Assembly (NCBI GenBank): GCA_029339505.1
Contig: JAQISU010000179.1
Location: 14,222,001 to 14,286,000 of the forward strand
DNA from: Unio delphinus
Taxonomy: Eukaryota > Mollusca > Bivalvia > Unionida > Unionidae
Length of the DNA: 64,000 nucleotides
Reading direction: 5' to 3'
Under the pieces are notes generated by a model. The model was not told the origin of the DNA. It worked only from the letters and a program-made list of their open reading frames with translations, and made no database searches. Positions 45,091-55,800 of this stretch are shown here, piece by piece; the first letter of the stretch is position 1; the number at the start of each line of letters is the position of its first letter. The translations under genes were made by a program, and so were the position numbers.

Positions 45091-45965
45091 TTATGTAGGG
45101 TCTTGATTTTGGGTTAAGGAAAAGCACTTTGATTTCAATGTCAAAAGTGAAAAGGTGAAGGTCATTGTAAGAAAAATTGTTTTTGCACAATAACATTAGT
45201 GTAAGGCTTGCATATGGGATAAAGAAGAATATTGATTGTGTGTTCAAAAGATTATAGTCACTGACTAAAAGCAAAAACAAAATGATTTCTGCAGAATAAG
45301 ATCAGTTCTTCATCACATACCAGGTGTAGACTTTGTGCATAATTTGTACATGTACATGAGTTAGGAAAATGTTTTTTGATTTTTCTAGTAGGTCAAAGAT
45401 CAAGGTCATTGGCTGAAAGAAGAAATGTTTTCTGCCCAATTCAGTTTGCAGGATCACAGTGTGTTGACAGCTTGATTCTTGCGATAATGAAGAAGCTTAA
45501 AGATGGGGGAGGGTGGGCACAATTTAAGGGTCAAAGGTTACTGATGAATAAAAGAAAAGTTTTCTGCGCAAACATGTCAGTTTTTTGGTCATGTACTGTC
45601 ACCAAAGTTTGTGTTTAACTTGTTTGTTGGGGGAAAAAAAGCATATCAGTTTTGATGACAGAATATCAAAGGTCAAGGTCACTGCCTGAAAAAGATGTTT
45701 TTCAATGCAACGTTAATGGACCTTGACCCAACTTTGTGGATGGTTTGCACTTTGGGTGTTAAATAAATCAATTCATTCAGGGTTTTAAAGGTCAGGATGA
45801 GAGTTGGTGTGTTAGTAAGTCTATGAAAAAAGTAATGACATTTGCTCAGTAAACTTAGTTTAAGACTGCATACCTGACCAAAATGTCTAGGTCACTGAGA
45901 CCCATTTCTAAAAGGATAAGGTCACTGAGACCCATTTCCAGGTCACTGAGACCTTTTGGTTCAGA
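45090..45965. repeat. Diverged tandem repeat with GGTCAAGGTCAC motifs
   Basis: About six diverged units of 130-140 bp, each with a purine-rich 'AAAGGTCAAGGTCACT' block followed by GAAAAA..TGTTTTCTGC and then GACTTTGTG-type sequence. Best-preserved blocks are near 45395-45435, 45665-45700 and 45885-45950. TCAAGGTCA also equals a nuclear-receptor monomer site, but the repeat nature explains it. Confidence 0.6.
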
Positions 45966-46489
45966 GTTGACCATGCATTACTAGTGCCCATGTGGAGTCA
46001 CAAACATATGGGGGTGGGGCATATAATGTGCTTGCTGTTCTAGGTACTCTGTTATATTTTCTGAAAATTTTAATAGATTTTAAACTACGATACTTCAGAT
46101 GATCTTGAGTTTAACAAAAAAATCTCACAAAAGGTGGCCCAGAAATATTTTAGTTCATAGTTTCTATTAGATTTAACTAAAATATGATCAGTTGTCATAA
46201 GTATTAAGGAGGTGCCTATAATGAGGTCACTACTGGCCTGTGATGGGTCAAATCTTAGATGTTGTGGACTGTGTTAGATGGGTGTAGGGTATTATTACTG
46301 TGAAAAGGGAAAATACATTACATGTACTTGAGTAAGGTGAGATTGATTTATTGGAGGCAGTGTGAACACGAGAAGAAAAAAAACAACCTTAAGAAACATT
46401 AAGAAAAATGATGATTCCATAAGTGAATTTAGTAACAAAACGAGGGAAGATTTAAATTCATGTATTGGTACTATTTATACTTGCATGAA
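45966..46489. other. No feature recognised
   Basis: AT-rich spacer. Confidence 0.5.
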
Positions 46490-46650
46490 AGTCAAATCCA
46501 ACTGCAAATAACATAGACCCTGATCTGTCATCAAATATTGTGCTGGAAGATCAGTGTCTGTGTTGTTTGTTCTACTGATTATTCTAGCAAACTGCATAGA
46601 CTAAGATTGCCAGGAAAATATATGGTATCAGATCTAGGTCTATTTGAATT
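46490..46650. mobile_element. GATCTG double-palindrome element (P5)
   Basis: AAATCCAACTGCAAATAACA opens it, followed by TAGACCCTGATCTGTCATCA ... GGAAGATCAGTGTCTGTGTT and TGTTCTACTGATTATTCTAG CAAACTGCATAGAC. The second palindrome is eroded. Confidence 0.75.
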
Positions 46651-48309
46651 TGGATCCAACATGTACAGATCTGTATAGTATTGTACATTCCATTCAAATG
46701 CCATATCATAATTTAAATTCTTTGGCAATTGACCTAAACTTTAAAAATTTCATTTGATCACATATTAATGATACCTCTACAACATGGGAAAGGTTGTTTT
46801 ATTTTACATGGGGAAAACTTTACACTAACAGTAGCTTCAATTTAAAGTATAATTGAAAAGGATTGATGAGTAATGGTTTTTATTCAGATTGTGGTTTTAT
46901 TGATTAAGCAAAGCATTTAGCGGAACATTAACCCAGAATAATTCAAACAAATGTCTTTAATTTTAAAATTACAGTCTAGATTTTTTTAACATTAGTGAAT
47001 AAAATCCCTCAGGGTGTTCATCCCTTAGGGTGTTCAGTGCAGTTTAAAACTTGGGAGTGAGTCATATCACCTTGCTGAAGGTTATTTCCCATTTTTTGTA
47101 CAACACTTTGTTTTAATCTCTGAAATAGTTTTTCATACAGAGTAGCTTTGATAAAATTCAGTTGTATTTGGTTTTATTATTTTGGTAATTGTTTTTTTTT
47201 AAAAATCCTGGAGGCAATATTTAAAGATTAATGAATTCATACTCAGATAATTTTGAATTTAATAAATTTGAAATTGTATCCTTGGATATTGTCCTCTTAA
47301 ATTCCGTAAAAGACCAGTATAGAGCCAATGTTTCCATGTGATACCTTACTGCCTTTTACTTGGGTCACAAGGTAGAGCACAATCTGGTAGGTTGCAATTT
47401 TTTCATTGGGCAATGTAAACAATGAGGATGCTACCATGTTGTACATTGTAAACAAAATATACAGTGTTGCATACCATTCTGCCTTCCTTTTCACCCTAAA
47501 TTATCCAAACATTTAATCTGTCCAGCAACAAGCATTCTCGAGGGAGTTTATGCATTTTACGACACCTGCTGGATATTCTTTAAGGGATGTATGCATTTTA
47601 GGAAATCTGATAGTCAAAGACATCTTAATTCTCTGTAGGGTCACATGATCATCATCCCATAAATTTGAATCATTTTCAGAAATATGTTCTTACTGCTTAT
47701 AAGTAATGTTCTTACACAGCAATGATTATTTTTCATTGAGCATGGAGCTGTCTTGGTCTTGATTGTTATATGATTGAAGTTTATTCCACTCACCCAACCC
47801 CACCCGAAATCCCTGCATGCACACAATAAATTTCAATCATTGTCACTGAATTGTAGTTTGGTTTTTATGGACCCAGTTAATACGTTCCATTATCAAGTAA
47901 AATGTACAATAGCCAATCACATTATTGTTTTAGTATACCGATCATATTAACGTTTGTTATCACACGAAAGTTGTGTTTGAGTGGACTTGTTTTTTCACCG
48001 ATCATTTTTGTTTTGACATCATCTTGATTTAATTCTCAGTCATGGTTGCTTCTCAATAAGCTAATAAAAACCTAATATAAATGCCAAAAACATTTTTTCA
48101 TGGAGATTTAAGATCATCTTAAGTTTGTTTATTTATTTGTTGGCAGTTCCCTTTGTTTTACACCTTTTAAAAATGCAGCAAAGGAATTTTTATTATAGTC
48201 CATTGCATTAAAATGCCCCCCCCCCCCAATTTTGCAGCATTTGTAACAAAAGATGACAGGGAAAATCTTTAAGAGGACAAAATTTTAATAGAATTTAAAA
48301 TACAACATG
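46651..48309. other. No gene recognised; candidate intron
   Basis: AT-rich, with no element identified and only short frames. Confidence 0.45.
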
Positions 48310-48311
48310 GT

Positions 48312-48618
48312 GTAACACTAGAACGTTATTTCTCAGTGCTAGAAAGGCTGTACATGGCATCCAATATAATTGATTGAAAAAGAACCTGGTGAAAACTCCA
48401 GTAAGAACCACCGACCCATGCGAAGCTACTAGCAGGTTTCTAAAATACCCATATTTGCCTAGACCAAGACTCGAACACACATGGACAGGGGTTAGTTAAA
48501 GTCTTCGCTACTAGCAGGTTTCTAAAATACCCATATTTGCCTAGAACAAGACTTGAACACACATGGACAGGGGTTAGTTAAAGTGAGTGCTTTAGACCAC
48601 TCAGTTACCCGAGGCCCT
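48312..48618 (-). mobile_element. SINE family B copy with internal duplication (B4)
   Basis: In reverse: GGGCCTCGGGTAACTGAGTG, GTCTAAAGCACTCACTTTAA, GTGTGTTCAAGTCTTGTTCT (B-box), TAGTAGCTTCGCATGGGTCG, GTGGTTCTTACTGGAGTTTT and GGATGCCATGTACAGCC. An 82-bp segment spanning the B-box region is duplicated in tandem (48425-48506 and 48507-48588), so the element has two B-boxes. Confidence 0.8.
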
Positions 48619-48620
48619 GT

Positions 48621-50974
48621 TTTCATTTCTGAAAGCAAATAAAAGGAGTGGAAGTTCTCTGGTGACATAACTATCCAGTTAACATATACCATACATGTGT
48701 TTGTATATCAAATTATTTTATTGGCATGTTAGCATTAAAGATTTGCACTAGATCCATGTAATATACAAAGAGAAAATATGTCCAATCATATTTATAAGTG
48801 GTGGCCAAGGGAGGGCCATTTGTAAAAAAAAAATACTTGACTGTTTGGACATGTGGCGTTCATCGTGTACAGTGTAGGATGAGTAACAATTATATAGGAC
48901 AAGTTGAAGTTTTAAGTCACTTACCTGCAGGACAAGTAGTCAGATGAAATATTTCAGGCTAAGAAACTTGTCAGAATTATTCTGTAGTTCTCTTATCACT
49001 CAGGTAGCTTCAGGTACTAATTAACAGATTTTTTTGCCATCATCGTAAAGATGGATGAGTACATTCCACATGAGTTTCATGTGTTAATAGTTACTCCAGC
49101 CATAGCTTCACATTAAATTGCAGTTGAATTCATTTATTTCAATAATTCATTATTGTTTTCACTCCCTGTCATAAAATGAGGTATCATGGGACCAAAGGGT
49201 TTACAAAACAAAATGCTTTTATAAATTTCATTGTAAGGATTTTCAGCTGGATGAAAAGTTGGTGATGTGCAATGACAGAGATTGTTCCACGATGTGATTA
49301 TATTCATTGCTACTATTTGTCATCATTGCTGGTAATTGCACGTTACAATGGCAACTTTAATGAACTTTATGAGTTTGCCAGTTACATATCTCTTGCTGTT
49401 GCATCAAGGTTTCTAAAAGTGGTTGTCTAACAGAAAATCTATCAGAAGGTAGTCAGAGACAATGCAAAGTTTCTGCAGGTGGTGAAAAAAAAATCCATCC
49501 GCCATCACAATTTTTATTTGTTTTTGTGTTTTGTTTAGAAACGATACATAGGGTAATTACATGACTACCTTCCCTAAACTCGCTAAAGGCATAAGGGAAG
49601 AATACAATAATATAAGTTGAAATAAATATGGTGCCCCATAAAAATTCAACATGAAAACATCTTGGCCATTATGAAATTCATGTTATGACTTTATAACGAT
49701 ATGCAACATTGTATATGTTGTATTCTATGTATCTTTTTAATGCATCTACTCACATTTACGTGTACAAAGTATTTTTGTTACCAAATTTAGTAAGTTTGTG
49801 TTTCTGAATATCTGAAATTATTTCAGTACTTGGCATTTAAAAAGATAAAAGGAGAGATTAGAAACCATCTTTTCATAAATTCCAGCAGATTTGTTTGGTC
49901 ATGAGAATAACAGTCTCTATAAGGGACTCTCATTTTTATGTGGTAATTGCGTTCTTTAGGACAGTTACAGACCAGGTTGAAATTTAATTTTAATTTTAAT
50001 TTTAGTTTAATTTTGAATCCTTATGCTGCATATCCAGGCAGAGACATTGATAGATATTAATTTTGGAGCAGACTTAACCTTGTCATTTATTCACCATAAA
50101 CCTTACTTGTTATACATGACAGATAATTAGTTTAAAACAAGTTCTTATTTTTGGTTTATAACTTGTCTCTCTTGAAAATCACAGCCTGCTAAATTTGTCA
50201 TGCTAAGAAACACTTCATTAAAAAAAAGAGTCATAGTGATGCCCCATTTATCAGGACACTTGTTTCTTCCAACACCCCCCTTTTTGCATTGATAAAAGTG
50301 AAATGGAAAATAATAAATTGCTTCCAATGATAATTAAGGACTTTTTCATTGAGATCTTGGTTTGAATATCCAAATATTCAGACTCTGAACAAGTGAGACT
50401 TCATTATATATACATGTATCTTGGAAAGATCTTTGATATTTTGTTGACTAGGGCACTATCAGAAAAGATACTTGATTTAATCCTTTATTAAAAACTTTGC
50501 AACTCTAGAAAAGATGGAACTATGAATTTTGAACCTGAGTATCTAAATGGACAATATAATGCAAGATGTTTAGACAAGGAGGAAAATGGATATACATAAA
50601 CATAAGTACATGTGGAAAATAAGTGAATGTTTGATGTGCATGCAGTGCCCGCTGCACTGTGCAAACATTATGGAGACGAGCAAAATTTAACGTTGGATTG
50701 AGCAAAAATTGACAATTCAGCTGTGTGGGGATGCCTGAGCAGCTGTGTGCGCACGCAGCTTAGAGGGAAGGGAACGTTGTATACAGGTACTAAACTTTTT
50801 CATAGCAGAAATAAAGTGTATGTTTATGTAGAAAAAGAAAGAAAATATGAGATGATGCTTGCATTAATGAAATGTGAGAATATGGCTTTTATTTACCAGT
50901 ATGTTTTTCAAAACTACTGTTTCCTTTTTTTAATCTTTCCATTTTAGCTCTACTTTCATAAACTGGTAGAATTT
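48621..50974. other. No gene recognised; candidate intron
   Basis: A 2.3-kb AT-rich stretch. A small TTAATTTTAATTTTAATTTTA run lies at 49984-50010. The short frames (50145-50327, 50520-50705, 50723-50947) have no motifs. Confidence 0.45.
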
Positions 50975-51725
50975 ATGGAATGGCCTGTTGTCCTTCATCT
51001 GTCATCTGACATTCATCATGCATTATCTATCTGTAAATGGCCTGTTGTCCTTCATCTGTCATTCATCATCCATTATCTGTCTGTTAGTTAGCACAAGTTT
51101 GTTCTTGGTATTCCACCTGCCATGGAACTTTACACACACACACACAATTTCCCATGGTCTGACTAGTCTTTAATGAAAACCATACTGCTGAGAATCCAGT
51201 CTTGAAAAGTCTTAATGGAAAGTCATACCAGTATTGGGTTTTTACCAGATTTCTTATGTCTTATGGTTTAAAATTAAAATCTAATCTAAGACCCAGTATT
51301 TGGTATTTACCAGATTACTTGTGATGTCTCGTTGGTACTAAATGAAAATGGTGCCAATCTAAGAATCAGTATTGGGTTTTTACCATATTTCTTGTGATGT
51401 CTTGTTGGTATTAAATGAAAATGGTTCCAGTCTAAGAATCAGCATTAGGTTTTTACCAAATTTCTTGTGATGTCTTGTTGGTATGAAATGAAAATGGTGC
51501 CAGTCTAAGAAGCAGTATTGGGTTTTTACCAGATTTCTTGTGATGTCTTATTGGTATGAAATGAAAATGGTGCCAGTCTAAGAACCAGTATGGCTTCCAT
51601 GGTGGCCATCTTTAATTTTTTTATTGTTACACCTAATAAACTGAAAGTCAAGTTGACATGGGATTTTCACTAGAAGTTTAATTGTGAAATCTTAATCATA
51701 AATGAAAATGGAGTTCTTCTAACCT
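50975..51725 (+). repeat. Old dispersed repeat family D, copy 3, with 73-bp minisatellite
   Basis: GGCCTGTTGTCCTTCATCTG is duplicated at the start. Then come GTCTGTTAGTTAGCACAAG, CCATGGAACTTTACACACAC, and five copies of a 73-bp unit (about 51230-51590) containing CAGTATTGGGTTTTTACCAG, TTCTTGTGATGTCTTGTTGG and ATGAAAATGGTGCCAGTCTA. It ends in CCATGGTGGCCATCTTTAAT. Same block order as copies at 2690 and 24195; here part of the repeat has become a clean minisatellite. Confidence 0.7.
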
Positions 51726-51825
51726 GTCACAATTAAAAGATTGAAAAACTTAAAAAACAAATTCTTTGAAATGTTTGGTCATCTAATGCTATGTCTCCCT
51801 GTACAGCTTGTCCAAAATATGCATA

Positions 51826-52110
51826 TGATTAGGATTTTTTAATTTAGCTTGAAAAACCAATCAGAATCAGTCATATCGCTATGATGTCTGCAGTGTGGCA
51901 GTGTATTTGTGATGTCTAGCGCTGGAGCATCATGCCACAGACATGTAGCATGATGTCCCACCAAGTTACATTATCCTGACACCAGGCTGACCAGTCCTAA
52001 CACTAACCTGTTAGGCAGCTTTTAGTACCAGTTTTGTAAGTCTTTGATACGAGCCAGCTGGGGTTTGAACCCATGAGGCGGATGCTTTAACCACTAGGCC
52101 ACCGTAGCAG
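51826..52110 (-). mobile_element. SINE family A copy (A6)
   Basis: In reverse: CTGCTACGGTGGCCTAGTGG TTAAAGCATCC (A-box), ATGGGTTCAAACCCCAGC (B-box), then the family body through GGACATCATGCTACATG, GCTAGACATCACAAATACAC and GACATCATAGCGATATGACT to a TTGGTTTTTCAAGC tail. Confidence 0.9.
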
Positions 52111-52299
52111 TCACTTGTCCAAAATGGATATGGTACAAATCTTACAACCAATTTAGCTACCACGGTGGCTAATTTGAAAAATCTTATTGCCCAGAAATGT
52201 CAGAAATAGTTTCAAATTCTGCTAATGTTCTTATATTGAATTCCTGGAAATTCATTTTGGTCAGTAGAGTATCAGTTCTTGAAGGACTCTTTTTGTAAT

Positions 52300-52440
52300 C
52301 AGTCATTAGTATTATGTTATTCTGGTTAATTTGCATACAAATTGTAATTAGTCATTAGTATTATGTTATTCTGGTTAATTTGTGTACAAATTGTAATCAG
52401 TCATTATGTTATTTTGGTTAATTTGCATAAAAATTTAACT
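52300..52440. repeat. Tandem repeat, about 55-bp unit, 2.5 copies
   Basis: TTGTAATCAGTCATTAGTAT TATGTTATTCTGGTTAATTTG occurs three times with small deletions. Confidence 0.8.
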
Positions 52441-52689
52441 GCACAATTAGTTAATTCAGAAACTTTTAATTATCAATTTGTGCATGTTCAAATAATTTGC
52501 AACCAACTCTGCTCCTGTTAAAAGTAAGGCCATATGATCTTTATTAATTTTAGAAACAAAGATGCACGCTTATCCAAGAACTTATTGTATGTCTACAAAA
52601 TGGACATTGAATGAAATGTCATTTGATAAGTTATGTCAGCTTGACATACACAGCACTAATTATTTGAAGCATAAGAATTCAGATTTAAA

Positions 52690-52862
52690 AGGAGTAGCAG
52701 TGACATAATGGTTATCATGCTAGATATGTTACCAAAAGGATTCCTGTTTGAATCCCACCATCTGATCAGCCCAGATAAAGCTACTTTGGGGTATTATTCC
52801 AATTGCAACAGTGCTAAATAACATCTTTATGCTGCTGTGCTTTAAGACAACAAAACAAAATA
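52690..52862 (+). mobile_element. SINE family C copy (C1)
   Basis: AGTAGCAGTGACATAATGGT TATCATGC gives a tRNA-like A-box. CTGTTTGAATCCCACC gives the B-box. A tail ATCTGATCAGCCCAGATAAA, GGGGTATTATTCCAATTGCA and TGCTGTGCTTTAAGACAACA ends in an AACAAAATAAA stretch. Distinct from families A and B. Confidence 0.7.
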
Positions 52863-53269
52863 AACCAGACATAATAAATTGATTTAACAATCTGTTCACT
52901 TTTGTACACTGTGATATAGTTGTACATGTATATACACACACTTGAATGCAACAGATCAAAGCACACTATTGTAACAATTATTTTGCTTTGCTGATTTCTC
53001 CAATAGATTGTAAATTATGTTGCCCAGAAGTAAAAAGTATTTCTAATATCATAATTGATGAACTGAATCAGCCCATTGAGATCATTTGATGTTTCATGTA
53101 AGAGAAAATTAGCTGTGCACCATTTGACAGTGTGCACTGATAATTATTGGCAAGTGGATATTAAGAATTTTTAATTGCTTTGCCGATTCTCCAATTAAGA
53201 ATATTTTATTGCCTTTTCTATAATTAAGTCTCATTTATCTTTTAAATGGCTTGATCCTTTGAAGCATGG
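52863..53269. other. No feature recognised
   Basis: AT-rich spacer. Confidence 0.5.
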
Positions 53270-53524
53270 GATATCAATTTTTTGGATACTGTTATACTTG
53301 CATAATAAATCTAGACCAACTACCAACACCATAGACCTTGGGATATCAATTTTTGGGATACTGTTATACTTGCATAATAAATCTAGACCAACTACAAACA
53401 CCATAGACCCTGATCTGCCATCACATAAAGCACCAGTAGATCATTGTATATGTTGTTTGTTTTGCTGATTACTCCAAAGAAATGGAATGGATCTAGATCT
53501 GCTGGAGCATTCATTTTCCGGTAA
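53270..53524. mobile_element. GATCTG double-palindrome element (P6) with duplicated left flank
   Basis: GGGATATCAATTTTTGGGAT to CTAGACCAACTACAAACACC ATAGACC occurs twice in tandem (unit about 68 bp), duplicating flank plus element start. The element continues CTGATCTGCCATCACATAAA GC, then TTGTTTTGCTGATTACTCCA and GATCTAGATCTGCTGGAGCA. Its far end was converted into the 23-bp array at 53525-53802. Confidence 0.75.
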
Positions 53525-53802
53525 AGGTCTATGGAGTTTGCCAATCATGGACTATGGAGTTTGCCAATCATGGACTATGGAGTTTGCCAATCAAGGTCTA
53601 TGGAGTTTGCCAATCATGGTCTATGGAGTTTGCCAATCATTGACTATGGAGTTTGCCAATCATGGTCTATGGAGTTTGCCAATCATGGACTATGGAGTTT
53701 GCCAATCATGGTCTATGGAGTTTGCCAATTATGGACTATGGAGTTTGCCAATCATGGACTATGGAGTTTGCCAATCATGGACTATGGAGTTTGCAGTTGG
53801 AC
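53525..53802. repeat. Minisatellite, 23-bp unit, about 12 copies, grown from a P-family end
   Basis: The unit is GGTCTATGGAGTTTGCCAATCATG or GGACTATGGAG..., differing at one or two bases. The last unit runs into GTTTGCAGTTGGAC (53789-53802), the normal terminus of the double-palindrome family, so the array is an amplification of that terminus. Because 23 is not a multiple of three, the encoded frames rotate; two 106-108-residue frames here are artefacts. Confidence 0.9.
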
Positions 53803-54404
53803 TGTGCACATGAATATTTATAATGCTTTCAGATTGGATAATTATTTTTAAATAAATAGGTTTGAGTGGAGGAATTGAGGCTTATTGCTGACTTTGCTGC
53901 CAGTTCATAGAGATTCACCAGGATGTATCACAATAGAACCACTCCAAAAAAATCAAATAAATAAAGCTGCACTCAAACCCATGCATGTGAACCCCAAGGG
54001 ACATGATTTATGATGATCTGTGTGAAAGGTGGCTTTATTGTAATTTTGTAAATGCAGACAAGACACTGGATTTGTTTTTGGGTTTTTATCATTACCATTT
54101 GCCAGTGGATGTTCCCCATAATGTGACCAAGTTTCAGAGAAAACATGTTTGCCAGTGTAATTGATGCTGTATGTTAAATGAGCTCATAGCATCTTAAAGA
54201 ATGAAACAATACTGTTAACTTGGAATGCTTCTTTTTTTTTAAAATCAAACTTCTTTGGTTTAGAATTTCAACAACTTTTTTTGAGGTTTCTGCATTCAGT
54301 TTATTTTATGAAAATGCTGGAGATTTTAAATATATTGAATTGTTTCCTCTAAATGTCTTTTTAGTTGGTTCTGATTTTTTTGATAAGCTTTTGAACCTTG
54401 CCAG
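53803..54404. other. No feature recognised
   Basis: AT-rich sequence upstream of the exon-like segment; its end (54370-54404) may act as polypyrimidine tract and acceptor. Confidence 0.4.
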
Positions 54405-54504
54405 GGCAGCCAGCCCAGAAGAAACTTGGCTTCCTGCATACAGACAGCATGAAGACAAATCATACTTGGCACAGCTTTTCAGTAGTCTGTACATTAAGAA
54501 GCAG
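54405..54504 (+). CDS. Best exon candidate in the window, gene unknown
   Basis: Acceptor CTTGCCAG at 54397-54404 and strong donor CAG/GTATAC at 54504/54505 bound 100 bp. The open frame reads AASPEETWLPAYRQHEDKSY then LAQLFSSLYIKKQ. It contains Trp, balanced Gln/Glu/His/Lys and normal codon use, unlike the AT-driven translations around it. It enters in phase 2 and ends in phase 0. The polypyrimidine tract upstream is only moderate. I could not assign a protein family. The frame continues upstream without a stop to 54220, but that part looks intronic (Phe-rich). Confidence 0.4.
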
Positions 54505-54659
54505 GTATACATCTTCAGGATGCATCAGTGTGGGAAACTTTAACAGTTTGTTATGTAACATAATATATTTGGCATGTACAAATTGAAATTCTCCGACTAT
54601 TTTTTAATATTATTAGCCCAGCTTGTTTTAATAAATGAATATATATTTGCCTATAGTAC

Positions 54660-54812
54660 AAATCCAACTGCACAGGCAGATCTCGCATAATATGCCAGCA
54701 GATCTGGGTCTGTGCAGTTTATGAGGAGTAATCAGTAGAACAACATAAACCCTGATCTGTAGGTGCATTAAGATATAGTGAACCAGGCTCTATGTTGTTT
54801 GCAGTTGGACTT
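54660..54812. mobile_element. GATCTG double-palindrome element (P7), near complete
   Basis: AATCCAACTGCACAGGCAGA and GTTTGCAGTTGGACTT are inverted termini (TCCAACTGC / GCAGTTGGA). Inside lie CATAATATGCCAGCAGATCT GGGTCTGTGCAGTTT, GAGTAATCAGTAGAACAACA and CCCTGATCTGTAGGTGCATT. It is the clearest copy for defining family ends, about 150 bp. Confidence 0.8.
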
Positions 54813-54824
54813 TTAAGCAAGTAC

Positions 54825-55132
54825 ATATGGTAACTTTGTACTTGTACATTGTAATAATGGTAATATGGTAACTCTGTACTTGTACATTGTAATAATGGTA
54901 ATATGATAACTCTGTACTTGTACATTGTAATAATGGTAATATGGTAACTTTGTACTTGTACATTGTAATAATGGTAATATGGTAACTCTGTACTTGTACA
55001 TTGTAATAATGGTAATATGATAACTCTGTACTTGTACATTGTAATAATGGTAATATGGTAACTCTGTACTTGTACATTGTAATAATGGTAATATGGTAAC
55101 TCTGTACTTGTACATTGTAATAATGGTAATTA
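54825..55132. repeat. Minisatellite, 38-bp unit, about 8 copies
   Basis: The unit is ATGGTAACTCTGTACTTGTA CATTGTAATAATGGTAAT, almost invariant. It starts about 13 bp after the end of P7. Three minus-strand frames of 95-106 residues are artefacts of the repeat. Confidence 0.95.
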
Positions 55133-55339
55133 AATTTATGTTATTGTCTTACCATAGCTTCCAAGTTTATACTCTCCAAAAATCATTATTACATTTGTTT
55201 CAGTACTGGTAGATAGAAATATTAACCAATCAGTTTAAGGACCAGCTTTGATAATTTAAAAGGATTTTTGAGATTGAGTTATTAAAATGAAAAGACTGAT
55301 TTCGTGTATGCTTATATCCTTTGCCATTTTTTATTGTAT

Positions 55340-55800
55340 GCATATGATTACAGATATTCAGCTAGATAACATACTGTGCCATTATTGATTGTATACATGC
55401 AGATACTCTGCTAGATAACAGACTGCCATTATTGATTGTATACATGCAGATACTCTGCTAGATAACAGACTGCCATTATTGATTGTATACATGCAGATAC
55501 TCTGCTAGATAACAGACTGCCATTATTGATTGTATACATGCAGATACTCTGCTAGATAACAGACTGCCATTATTGATTGTATACATGCAGAGATACTCTG
55601 CTAGATAACAGACTGCCATTATTGATTGTATACATGCAGAGATACTCTGCTAGATAACAGACTGCCATTATTGATTGTATACATGCAGATACTTCTAGAT
55701 AACAGACTGCCATTATTGATTGTATACATGCAGATACTCAGCTAGATAACAGAATGCCATTATTGATTGTATACAAACAGATACTCATCTAGATAACGGA
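55340..55800. repeat. Minisatellite, 48-bp unit, about 9 copies
   Basis: The unit is GCCATTATTGATTGTATACA TGCAGATACTCTGCTAGATA ACAGACT, with a two-base AG insertion in two copies. An orphan 1.5-unit block at 56253-56325 matches it, separated by about 450 bp of unrelated sequence, so something may have inserted into the array or been deleted beside it. Confidence 0.9.

Noticed and set aside
44721..45098. A 125-codon gene
   Set aside because: Composition is typical of AT-rich chance translation, an overlapping frame is also open, and no splice sites or motif were found.
53487..53851. Two repetitive 106-108-residue proteins
   Set aside because: Products of the 23-bp minisatellite; the frame rotates through the unit and no stop happens to occur.
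54719..55115. Three minus-strand frames of 95-106 residues
   Set aside because: Products of the 38-bp minisatellite and part of element P7.
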